From contig CAAEWE010000072.1 in NCBI GenBank assembly GCA_900759665.1, forward strand, positions 1 to 32,223: 32,223 nucleotides of DNA, in the 5' to 3' direction. This DNA is from Lachnospiraceae bacterium. Lineage in GTDB: Bacteria > Bacillota > Clostridia > Lachnospirales > Lachnospiraceae. Positions 16,586 to 24,388 of the stretch are shown piece by piece; the first letter of the stretch is position 1; each line of letters starts with the position of its first letter. The position numbers and the translations under genes were made by a program. The notes below the pieces were generated by a model, which saw only the letters and a program-made list of their open reading frames with translations, did not search any database and was not told the DNA's origin.

Positions 16586-19500
16586 ATGATGAAAAAGCAC
16601 ACAGGAATCATATACGGACTATTACTCATTGCAGTGTGTCTGGCCGGGAGCATGGTGCATACAACCCGGGCAATGGCAGAAGAGACCGGGGTGACATATA
16701 CATATGAAAATGGAACTCTGACTTTTCAGGGAAGCGGGGCCATTGAAAAGCAGGTGAATGGTGAGGAAAATTCATGGAGATCCTATAAGGATACTGCCAC
16801 AAAGCTGGTGGTAGAGGTGGGAATCACGGAAATCGGGGATAGTGCGTTTTCCGGTTTTACAAAGCTTCAGGAAATATCTCTGCCCAAAGGATTAAAGCTG
16901 CTTGGGGACAACTGCTTTGAAAAGTGCAGCAGTTTAACGAGTGTATCTATTCCACGCAGAGTGACGACGTGGAGAGACTATTGTTTTAAGGATTGTACCT
17001 CATTGACGAGTGTTTCCATAGGACGGGCATTGCAGGAAGATACGGTTAAAGTAGGAGAAAATCCATTCCTGGGTGACAAGGTACTGGAGAACGTTACCGT
17101 AGAAGAGGGACATCCATATCTTTATGTGCAGGATCATGCACTGATTTATCAGAGCAAATATGGCTGGAATACTTTGGTGGCTTATCCGGAAGGACTTACA
17201 GATACCGCCTATTGCATTCCGGAGGGCGTCGATACGGTAGGAGACAGAGCGTTTGCAGAAAATCAGAGCCTGCAGAGGCTGTCGATGAAATCTTCTGTAA
17301 CCCGCATTGAGGGTAAGGCATTTTGGGATATGACTTCCTTAAAGGAAATTCGTTTTTCGGATAATATTACTTCTATTGACTGGAATGAATATACGAGTGA
17401 TGGTTTTGTGGGAGCGCTGTATGGCTGTGAAAATGTAGAACAGATTGTCCTGCCAAGACATTTACGGAGTCTGGGAGGCGTTGCGTTTGGAACCTGTGGG
17501 AAGCTGAAAGAGCTTGTGCTTCCGGCGAGCCTTAAGGAGTTTAACACCGGTGCGGTGTATGGCTGCAACAATTTGGAAAAGATTACGGCACTCAACAAAG
17601 ATATGAAGATTATCGGAGATGCTTCGGACATTTCCATCCGGACGAAGCTTTGTGGATATGCGGGAAGTGCTTTTGCACAGTTTGCAGACCAATATGATTA
17701 TTATCTTGAGGAAATTACGATGCATTCCGTGCTGGTGGATTCCTATGTATTGGATCGGGCAGATGTATTGGTGGATGGCAGCATGGTCGAAAAACCAGAC
17801 ACTATATATATGGGGAATCAGGTGGAAATTCGCTGCAAGGATGGCAAAAGCTGTGATGCGGTCCGTTGGAATGATACATTGATCTATCTGCAAAATGGGA
17901 CATATACCGGAATGCTGACCGGGGATGTAAGCATGGATGACTGTTATGAACTGCAGGAAATTCATAACGGAGCGGAGTTTATCGCTGCGGTAAAGCAGGA
18001 TACGGCTCACAGGGTGTTGAAGCTTGTTTCGGATATTGCCATAACCGACTGGGGCGAAAATGGGACAGAGGCGGTGACAGATTTTACCGGGGCATTGGAC
18101 GGAGCCGGACATAAAATATATCTGCGGCAGTTCCGAACCATTACAGCATCTGCCCGAGAGAAAGATACCCAGTATCTAAGTACCTTTGGTAATAACAGAG
18201 GAATTATTAAAAATATAGTATTTTCGGTGGATTACCGACAGAAAGAGGGAAACGTGGAACTGCCTCTTGCAATCCTGTGCGGGAATAATTACGGAGTTAT
18301 CAGTGACTGTCAGGTAACTGGAACCTGCCTTTATACCAATGGGTCTGACGATTCCTGTATTTATGGTCTGACGAAATGTAATTATTATATGCTTTGGAAT
18401 GACACCATGAGTGCATGGCTTTCTACGGGAAGTAAGAAATTGGGAACCGTCTGCGGCATTACCGGCAGAAATACATTTCTGGGAAGTCTGATCCATGTCA
18501 ATATGACCGGTACATTGATTGCCCGGACTGTTTATGGCGTTGGTCAGGAAAATGGTGGCAACTATTGCGGCGATGGCATCAGCAGCGGAAAGGATGTGGA
18601 GATCGTTCAGTGTGGTGTGGCAGGAAGCCTGTATGGTCAGGAGGTCACAGAATTTTTTGGCACAAATAATTCTGATACAGACTTTTCAGAGGAAGAAATC
18701 AAGTTTTCCGGGGAGAAAAATCCGCAGACGACACCACCGGAGCCGTCCCCGGAGGTGACGCTGCCGCCGGAAGCCACGGAAACAATACCGCCGGCAGCAT
18801 CCCAGAGTCCGGGGGTGTCGTCCGGTCCGCAGCCGGGAGAATCCACAAATCCGGAGACTTCGGTCACTCCGAAGCCGGAAGAGACCGTAAAACCGGAGAC
18901 GACGGTCAGTCCGAAACCGGGAGAATCCGCCAAGCCGGAGACTTCCGCCAGCCCGTCTGCATCAGCCAGTGCCAAGCCGGAAGTCACGGAAAGTGCGAAA
19001 AACACAGCAGAGCCGACGAAGAAACCGAAAGAGACCGCCAAGCCGGAGACTTCGACCACTCCGAAACCGAAAGAATCCGCCAAGCCGGAGACTTCCGCCA
19101 GCCCATCTGCGTCAGCCAGCGCCAAGCCGGAAAACCCGGGAAGCACAATGCAGTCACCGGTGCCTTCCCAGACCAATATATCGAACATCTCCAATCAGGT
19201 GACGAATAATCAGGTTCAGATCCAGAATGTCAATACCAATTACATTCAGTTGACCTGGAAGGCACAGGGGGATTGTGAATACTACATTTACCGCAGTAAA
19301 AAGAAAGCGGGAGTGTACCGCTGTGTCAAGGTCATCAAGGGGGGCGGCTCATACAAAGACCGTCAGGCAAAAAGGGGTCAGACATATTATTATAAGATCA
19401 TGACCGTGAATGCCGATGGCTCCCATGTGTCATTGGATGAGATCAAACCGATCAAAGTGACAGCGGCATGGCTGATCAAACCGGTGATTTCCGCGAAAAA

Positions 19501-19762
19501 AGGTGTCTACAATGGTAGAAAAGGTGTGCAGATCACATTAAAGAAGTATCAGGGAAAATATGCACTTATTGAAGGAAAATGGAGTGGTAAATATAAGAAA
19601 ATTCCGATCCGCAAGGGAACAATCAAATCCTATAAGGCAAAGTACCGTCTGGCGTATGGCAGTCAGCGGGGAACCATATCCCTGCGGGTTCGTACCTGGG
19701 AAAAGACGGGCGGGAAGAAGCGTTACAGTGCATATTCTAATGTGGTGAAGATGAAAGTGTGA
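16586..19762 (+). CDS. Large secreted BspA-type LRR protein with fibronectin III-like C-terminus
   Basis: 1058 residues. Start at 16586 (ATGATG), with AGGAGG 11 bases upstream. A signal peptide ends near residue 30 ('TRAMAEE'). BspA/LRR_5 repeats such as 'ITEIGDSAFSGFTKLQEISL' fill about 60-330. A beta-helix-like region with GLUG-like features ('GNNRGIIKNIVF', 'CGNNYGVISDCQVTG') covers about 480-650. A Pro/Glu/Ser/Thr stalk with a 50-residue duplication spans about 713-855. A fibronectin-III-like domain follows ('YIQLTWKAQGDCEYYIYRSK', about 878-945), then a Lys-rich domain. No sortase motif was found. Likely a surface adhesin or sensor ectoprotein. It lies 64 bases after the FHA-like gene in one transcript. 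Confidence 0.85.
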   Translation: MMKKHTGIIYGLLLIAVCLAGSMVHTTRAMAEETGVTYTYENGTLTFQGSGAIEKQVNGEENSWRSYKDTATKLVVEVGITEIGDSAFSGFTKLQEISLPKGLKLLGDNCFEKCSSLTSVSIPRRVTTWRDYCFKDCTSLTSVSIGRALQEDTVKVGENPFLGDKVLENVTVEEGHPYLYVQDHALIYQSKYGWNTLVAYPEGLTDTAYCIPEGVDTVGDRAFAENQSLQRLSMKSSVTRIEGKAFWDMTSLKEIRFSDNITSIDWNEYTSDGFVGALYGCENVEQIVLPRHLRSLGGVAFGTCGKLKELVLPASLKEFNTGAVYGCNNLEKITALNKDMKIIGDASDISIRTKLCGYAGSAFAQFADQYDYYLEEITMHSVLVDSYVLDRADVLVDGSMVEKPDTIYMGNQVEIRCKDGKSCDAVRWNDTLIYLQNGTYTGMLTGDVSMDDCYELQEIHNGAEFIAAVKQDTAHRVLKLVSDIAITDWGENGTEAVTDFTGALDGAGHKIYLRQFRTITASAREKDTQYLSTFGNNRGIIKNIVFSVDYRQKEGNVELPLAILCGNNYGVISDCQVTGTCLYTNGSDDSCIYGLTKCNYYMLWNDTMSAWLSTGSKKLGTVCGITGRNTFLGSLIHVNMTGTLIARTVYGVGQENGGNYCGDGISSGKDVEIVQCGVAGSLYGQEVTEFFGTNNSDTDFSEEEIKFSGEKNPQTTPPEPSPEVTLPPEATETIPPAASQSPGVSSGPQPGESTNPETSVTPKPEETVKPETTVSPKPGESAKPETSASPSASASAKPEVTESAKNTAEPTKKPKETAKPETSTTPKPKESAKPETSASPSASASAKPENPGSTMQSPVPSQTNISNISNQVTNNQVQIQNVNTNYIQLTWKAQGDCEYYIYRSKKKAGVYRCVKVIKGGGSYKDRQAKRGQTYYYKIMTVNADGSHVSLDEIKPIKVTAAWLIKPVISAKKGVYNGRKGVQITLKKYQGKYALIEGKWSGKYKKIPIRKGTIKSYKAKYRLAYGSQRGTISLRVRTWEKTGGKKRYSAYSNVVKMKV
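18910..19131 (+). repeat. 150-bp-spaced duplication in the stalk of the BspA-type protein
   Basis: About 72 bases at 18910-18981 recur with few changes at 19060-19131, a 150-base (50-codon) offset. Both encode 'PKP(G/K)ESAKPETSASPSASASAKPE'-like stalk, and intervening DNA is related, so a 150-bp in-frame duplication is likely. Confidence 0.8.
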
Positions 19763-19856
19763 GAAATGCAGCGGCATCAGTCGGGAGGGCAAAATACTTT
19801 TGCTTCGGTATCATTATATAAAGTACCGGCTGCCGGTAGATAAGAAAGGACGAAGG

Positions 19857-21134
19857 ATGAGATATTATCGTTTTGATGGATATTTGATCGCTAAAATGCA
19901 GGAAATTACAACAGAGCAGGCACAGGAAGCTTCGGAGGAAATGCGTTATGACGCATACCGGAAATGCCTGAAACGCTGTGGAGACATACGGCCATGCTCG
20001 ACCCGGACCATGAAACGCTGGTTTGGCATCGACGGGTATCATAAGCTGGGTAGAGAGCAGCTGATAAAGCTTTTCTTTGCTTTGGGACTGACGGCAGATC
20101 AGGCAGAGGAATGGCTTGTCCAGGGGGCATTGGAACCGGGATTTCAGATCAATGATCTTCGGGAATTCTTTATGATATACTGTCTGGAGCAACATTTTAC
20201 CTATGAAAAATGTCAGAAAATGATAGAGATGTTTATGGAACAGATGTCACCGGATATTCCGATGGAACAGCACCATGAAACCGGTAAAATGTGGGAGGCG
20301 TACCGTCAGAACTGTAATATGGCGGAGGAGCAGTTTGTGGAGTTTGCGTTATCCATGCAGAAATATTTCAAGGGATACAGTATGACGGTGCTGGAATATT
20401 TCCGGGATTTAAAGGATGAAATTCTGGGATATCTGAGGAGAGAGTATGAATCTTTATTGGAGGCAACTCTGTCGGAAACCTCATATTATCAGTGGAAACA
20501 GGGGAGAATATTTCCGGGCAGAAAGAAAGAGGAACCGTTGGAGCTGGATCATATCCGTCATTACCTGCGGGCGTGTGAAAAGGGGAAGACATCGGCACCT
20601 TCGGATGATGTAGTAGGACGAATTAAGGAATATATCCATATTTTGGAACGCTCCTGTGATTCCAATGCACAGCTTCTGGAAAATCTGTATCCGGACCGAG
20701 AAGACATTGGAGCCCCGGAAGGATCGCGGATGCAGCGGGGAGAGATCCGCATTATGGATGACAAATATCTGTCCGAAATTCTGAATGTTGGCATGCAGAA
20801 GGAGCGGGAGCTTCAACTTATGCTGGAGGGAGCAGACGGCCGCCGGCTTCAGGAGCAGAGAAAACGATGCCGTATCATTGACCGTCATGATCTCCTGCCG
20901 CTGATCTTTGAGGTGGCCCAGCGCAGATATCTGGCAGATAATACCCGCAGATATTGCAAAGAAGAGGCACGGGAAGCCTTTGCATTGCTTGCAGACCAGA
21001 TCCTGACTGCCTGTAATATGCCGGGCTATCAGCCGGAAAAATATGAGCTTGATACCATATTGGATGTGTGTTTCGGGGAGACAGGGATGCTGTCATTATA
21101 TGATATTATACTGGAATATCAGGGCTGGGAGTGA
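19857..21134 (+). CDS. Uncharacterised protein in the kinase cluster, possible HTH-like segment
   Basis: A 425-residue soluble protein I do not recognise as a named family. Start at 19857, with AAAGGA 6 bases upstream; the frame extending to 19800 has no ribosome site. It has no signal peptide or membrane helix. An N-terminal segment ('STRTMKRWFGI' then 'LGREQLIKLFFALGLTADQA') resembles the helix-rich, helix-turn-helix-like modules found with some Clostridial regulators and kinases. A second helical region starts near 155 ('TLSETSYYQWKQGRIFPGRK'). The rest is helix-rich and charged. It sits 94 bases after the BspA-type gene and 72 before the Ser/Thr kinase, so it may be a kinase substrate, adaptor or regulator. 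Function unknown. Confidence 0.75.
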   Translation: MRYYRFDGYLIAKMQEITTEQAQEASEEMRYDAYRKCLKRCGDIRPCSTRTMKRWFGIDGYHKLGREQLIKLFFALGLTADQAEEWLVQGALEPGFQINDLREFFMIYCLEQHFTYEKCQKMIEMFMEQMSPDIPMEQHHETGKMWEAYRQNCNMAEEQFVEFALSMQKYFKGYSMTVLEYFRDLKDEILGYLRREYESLLEATLSETSYYQWKQGRIFPGRKKEEPLELDHIRHYLRACEKGKTSAPSDDVVGRIKEYIHILERSCDSNAQLLENLYPDREDIGAPEGSRMQRGEIRIMDDKYLSEILNVGMQKERELQLMLEGADGRRLQEQRKRCRIIDRHDLLPLIFEVAQRRYLADNTRRYCKEEAREAFALLADQILTACNMPGYQPEKYELDTILDVCFGETGMLSLYDIILEYQGWE

Positions 21135-21206
21135 TATTTATAAGCATATAAAACCGTCAGTCAAAATGAAATTTCCGGAAACAGGAATGGAACGAAGGAG
21201 AAACGT

Positions 21207-22610
21207 ATGAAGAACGGTACAGAGATACATAATGCCTATGAAGGCTATTGGCTGCCGCGGGAAACAGTCCTGCATGGCCGGTACCGGATACAGGATGTGA
21301 TCGCAGAGGGCGGTATGGGGATTGTTTATCTGGGTTATGATCCGGTGCTTGAGACAAAGGTTTCTATTAAGGAATATTTTCCGCGCCGTTACGCAATGCG
21401 TATGCCCGGGAGAGCTGATCTTCAGATATATGCCGGTTCCTCCGCAGAAATCTTTCAGACAGAGCTGGAAAAGTTTATTAAGGAAGCAAGGACTCTTGCA
21501 AGATTTGGGACACTTGACAGTATCGTTTCGGTCAAAGATTTTTTCTACGAAAATGAAACCGGTTATATGGTGATGGAATATGTCGAAGGCGAAACAGTAA
21601 AGCAGTTTGTAGATAAAGAGGGCAGGATGGAGCCTCTGGCGGTACTGCGTCTGATGAAGCCGGTACTGGACTGCCTGTCCGTGATTCACCGGGAAAAGCT
21701 TTTGCACCGGGATATTGCACCGGACAATCTGATCCTTCGGGAGGATGGCCGATTGGTTCTGATCGATTTTGGCACTGCCCGCTTTTTGAGTGCCGATGAT
21801 GAGAAAACCATGACAATATACTATAAAAGTGGCTACTCCGCCGGAGAACAATATGCACCCCATACCGAGAAGGGACCATATACAGATGTTTACGGTATCT
21901 GTACCACGATGTATTTTATGCTGACCGGGGTCAGTCCGGAAGAATCTGTTCGCCGGATCCTTCATGACCGGGTTGTGCCACTGTCCAAATATCGGGACAT
22001 TGATCTGCCGGATTCGGCAAAAAATGCCATTGTAAAAGGAATGGCGGTAGATATCCGGAAGCGGTATGCAGACGTGGATCAGCTCTGCAAGGATCTGTAC
22101 CGGAATGTGGACATCATTAACGGAGAACTGCAAAAAAGCAGAAAAAACAGATGGAATGTGTCCCGATGGAGTCTGGTGGGAATATTGCTTCTGCTGGTGA
22201 TCGGAGCCGGAATATATGGAAGCGGAATAAATAAACGGACAGATCATAATGATGTAAAAGACGGGAGAACAGGGGCAGGCGTTGTCAGCACCGATGCAGC
22301 GTCAACGGCAGCATCATGGTCAACACCGGGATCTTCGTCAATGCCGATGCAGTTGTCAACGCCGATCCCATCCGATATGATTCCTTCAACGAAAAAGCCG
22401 TCCGGAACAAAAACGCCGGACAAAGCCGGAGCACCAGGAAAACAAAAGTCCATCAAAGCAAAAAAAGCGGGTATGACTGCGACGCAAAAGCCGGCTGCAC
22501 CTAACCGGAAAAAGTCAACCTCTTCGAAAACAGATTCCTCGAATCAGAAATCCTTTGCCGGGAAACTGCCGAAGGCAACGAAGGAGTCCTTTGCGGGACA
22601 GTTGCCGTAG
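21207..22610 (+). CDS. Eukaryotic-like Ser/Thr protein kinase, membrane-anchored, without PASTA domains
   Basis: 467 residues; start at 21207 with AAGGAG 6 bases upstream. The kinase domain (about 25-300) has the glycine loop 'EGGMGIVYLGYD', catalytic Lys55 in 'VSIKEYF', 'HRDIAPDN' (Asp169, Asn174), 'IDFGTAR' (Asp187) and 'TDVYG' (Asp227), so it should be active. A short basic juxtamembrane segment leads to a helix (about 321-338). Beyond it is a short Ser/Thr/Pro/Lys-rich extracellular tail with two FAG(K/Q)LP motifs, instead of the PASTA domains of PknB/PrkC. It probably phosphorylates threonines on cytoplasmic partners; the FHA-like protein and the unknown protein in the same cluster are candidates. 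No PP2C phosphatase gene is in view. Confidence 0.92.
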   Translation: MKNGTEIHNAYEGYWLPRETVLHGRYRIQDVIAEGGMGIVYLGYDPVLETKVSIKEYFPRRYAMRMPGRADLQIYAGSSAEIFQTELEKFIKEARTLARFGTLDSIVSVKDFFYENETGYMVMEYVEGETVKQFVDKEGRMEPLAVLRLMKPVLDCLSVIHREKLLHRDIAPDNLILREDGRLVLIDFGTARFLSADDEKTMTIYYKSGYSAGEQYAPHTEKGPYTDVYGICTTMYFMLTGVSPEESVRRILHDRVVPLSKYRDIDLPDSAKNAIVKGMAVDIRKRYADVDQLCKDLYRNVDIINGELQKSRKNRWNVSRWSLVGILLLLVIGAGIYGSGINKRTDHNDVKDGRTGAGVVSTDAASTAASWSTPGSSSMPMQLSTPIPSDMIPSTKKPSGTKTPDKAGAPGKQKSIKAKKAGMTATQKPAAPNRKKSTSSKTDSSNQKSFAGKLPKATKESFAGQLP

Positions 22611-22672
22611 AGAGGCAGGAATATAATTTGCGGAAACGTTGCGAATTTGTGATATACTAGGAGAGTGATACA

Positions 22673-23103
22673 ATGACAGTAAATTCCAGAGCAAGTAAAA
22701 ATGTAACATACAAAACAGAAAAGGATAAGGCAGAGGAAGCTGCTAAGGAGTTGAATATGGCATCTGACCTGGCGGAATATATTTATGATTCGAGACAATT
22801 GCCTCCAAATGAGAGCCAGTTGATAAAAAACTTTTATTATAGTATATATCATCTGGTGAAAGCGATTTCTGTACTGGATACCGGAATTGAGTACAAAAGT
22901 CATAGTTCGTTGATCTAAATATTTCTGATATTAGAAACATAGGAAACGAATTAAACACCTTATTTATTGTTCAAGATAACTATGATTACCGTGAAGCTGT
23001 CGTTGACGAGGAGGATTATGAAGAAGCAGAAAGAATATGGTTAAATCTCTATCTTAAATTAGAAAATATAGTAATATTGATCTTAAATTCCATGAAAGAA
23101 TAA
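22673..23103 (+). pseudogene. HEPN-like protein gene, frame-disrupted
   Basis: The first frame (22673-22918, 81 residues, AGGAG upstream) contains 'NFYYSIYHLVKAISVLDTGI' and 'YKSHSSLI', typical of HEPN-domain proteins. It stops abruptly. From about 22912 the -1 frame continues with 'LNISDIRNIGNELNTLFIVQ', a Tyr/Asp/Glu-rich segment and 'LKLENIVILILNSMKE', ending at 23103, which looks like the expected C-terminal half. A single-base change or small deletion near 22905-22915 would explain it. HEPN proteins are often RNases or toxin-antitoxin partners; no Rx4-6H RNase motif was seen. Sequencing error or frameshifting cannot be excluded. Confidence 0.65.
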
Positions 23104-23121
23104 TACACAGCAATTTCTGGA

Positions 23122-23153
23122 GGGCAAAACGCTAGGTTTTGCCCTTTTTCTAT
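23122..23153 (+). terminator. Rho-independent terminator after HEPN-like gene
   Basis: Perfect 9-bp stem GGGCAAAAC (23122-23130) with GTTTTGCCC (23136-23144), loop GCTAG, followed by TTTTTC. Confidence 0.9.
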
Positions 23154-23275
23154 TCTTAAGCTTACGAATATCGGGCTGATCAATAACGGTGCGTTCAGCC
23201 GGTAGAAAAATTCCCTTTATACAACACAAAGTGCAAAATAGGAAAAACTCGCATATAGGGTGCGTGATACAATAA

Positions 23276-23312
23276 ATACACTTCAGCAGATCCGTGGTCT
23301 GCTGAAGTGTAT
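23276..23312 (-). terminator. Long hairpin just after the XRE gene
   Basis: ATACACTTCAGCAGA (23276-23290) pairs fully with TCTGCTGAAGTGTAT (23298-23312), a 15-bp stem with a 7-base loop, 4 bases past the XRE stop. On the minus strand it is followed by TTATTG rather than a clean T run, so termination is probable but not certain. Confidence 0.6.
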
Positions 23313-23316
23313 CGCA

Positions 23317-23625
23317 TTATTTTGGTGAGTTTTTCAGTGTATTATATTGTTCCATATCGTGGATCAGTTTGCGGAATGTGCTCATCTGTTCATCCGTCAG
23401 GTTGGATTTCATGAGCTGCATATCGTCCGAAAGCCCCAGCAGGTAGTCAGCAGATATCTGAAATACGTTACAAAGTTTGATCAAAACCTCAATGGAGGGA
23501 TATTTCTTGCCCTGCTCATAAGCGGAAATCGTCCCCTTCACCAGATCAAGTTTGTCTGCAAGCTGCTTTTGGGTCATGTGCTTCTCATGGCGCAGATCCC
23601 GCAGTCTTTCGCCAAAGTATTGCAT
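23317..23625 (-). CDS. XRE-family (Cro/CI-type) HTH regulator
   Basis: 102 residues. Start at 23625, with GGAG 8 bases upstream. A helix-turn-helix fills residues 5-60 ('LRDLRHEKHMTQKQLADKLD', 'GTISAYEQGKKYPSIEVLIK'), followed by 'ISADYLLGLS', a hallmark of small phage- or plasmid-type repressors. A short helical C-terminus may dimerise. The gene is divergent from the six-gene operon starting at 23777, and the shared region holds a 17-base palindrome at 23653, so it is likely an autorepressor and may control that operon. Confidence 0.9.
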   Translation of the reverse strand: MQYFGERLRDLRHEKHMTQKQLADKLDLVKGTISAYEQGKKYPSIEVLIKLCNVFQISADYLLGLSDDMQLMKSNLTDEQMSTFRKLIHDMEQYNTLKNSPK

Positions 23626-23652
23626 AGCATCAACTCCTATCTAATTGCATTA

Positions 23653-23669
23653 TATACATATAATGTATA
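23653..23669. promoter_or_regulatory. Candidate XRE operator
   Basis: TATACAT-ATA-ATGTATA, a palindrome with 7-bp arms and a 3-base centre, 28 bases upstream of the XRE start. It overlaps a TATAAT-like -10 for the XRE gene on the minus strand, consistent with autorepression. Confidence 0.5.
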
Positions 23670-23696
23670 CTAAAGGTTCTAATAGTATTCTTTTGG

Positions 23697-23726
23697 TTGA
23701 CTTGCGGATGGGAGTGGTGCTATTAT
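23697..23726 (+). promoter_or_regulatory. Predicted promoter of the six-gene envelope operon
   Basis: TTGACT (23697-23702), 18 bases, TATTAT (23721-23726), 50 bases before the start at 23777. It lies 27 bases from the candidate XRE operator. Confidence 0.55.
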
Positions 23727-23776
23727 AGAAACAGCTTTTATATACCACAAATTATAATGAGTTGGAAGGAGAAACT

Positions 23777-24346
23777 ATGGATAAGATAAAAAATCGGAAA
23801 ATATATTCTATTTGCAAAGTGGTAAATGTGCTTATTTATTTTATAGTATGTGTAGTATGGATTTTTTCGCTTTCTTCTGGCAAAGATGACATAACAGGAT
23901 ACATATCCATTATTTCATTGGCTTATACAGCATTTATCATGTTACGAAGATGGTATAAAAATAGCAGAAGCAGATGGCTTTATCAGATTTGGATTTTTTT
24001 AGGATATATCTATGCAGAGTATTGTATGTTTTTCCCAACAAAAGAAGAATTCCTAGAAAATGGTAATTTGGTCGTAGGCTCTATTGAGGCATCTATATAT
24101 CATAAAATAATATTAACATTGCTTGTGATTATTGCATTAGGCAGTAAATTATATACGATGTACTACGAAACTGATGATTATAGAGCGGACGCTATATGGA
24201 GAAGAAGCAATAGACTTGATGAGGAGATTTATAAAGCAACCTATGAATTAGAAGGGGCACGCACAACTTTAGAAAGACAAAAAGCTTATGCAAAACTGCA
24301 ACGTGCGAAGGTAGATAAATCGTATTTTGAGAACTGGATTAAATAA
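23777..24346 (+). CDS. Hypothetical four-helix membrane protein with C-terminal coiled coil
   Basis: 189 residues; start at 23777 with GGAAGGAG upstream. Hydrophobic helices lie at about 15-33, 41-57, 68-86 and 108-125. A charged, helical C-terminus follows (about 135-189, 'RRSNRLDEEIYKATYELEGA' and following), probably a cytoplasmic coiled coil. Not recognised as a named family. First gene of a same-strand operon of envelope proteins; the next start is 42 bases away. A scaffold or assembly role would fit, but this is inference. Confidence 0.7.
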   Translation: MDKIKNRKIYSICKVVNVLIYFIVCVVWIFSLSSGKDDITGYISIISLAYTAFIMLRRWYKNSRSRWLYQIWIFLGYIYAEYCMFFPTKEEFLENGNLVVGSIEASIYHKIILTLLVIIALGSKLYTMYYETDDYRADAIWRRSNRLDEEIYKATYELEGARTTLERQKAYAKLQRAKVDKSYFENWIK

Positions 24347-24388
24347 GAAATCATTTTTATACGAAAATATAAAAATCTGGAGAAGAAA

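Noticed and set aside
18637..19194. Antisense frame with Ser/Gly/Leu/Ala repeats
   Set aside because: Mirror reading of the Pro/Glu/Thr stalk of the BspA-type gene.
21138..22247. 369-codon antisense frame opposite the kinase
   Set aside because: The opposite strand encodes a kinase with all catalytic motifs; the antisense product has no recognisable domain or ribosome site.
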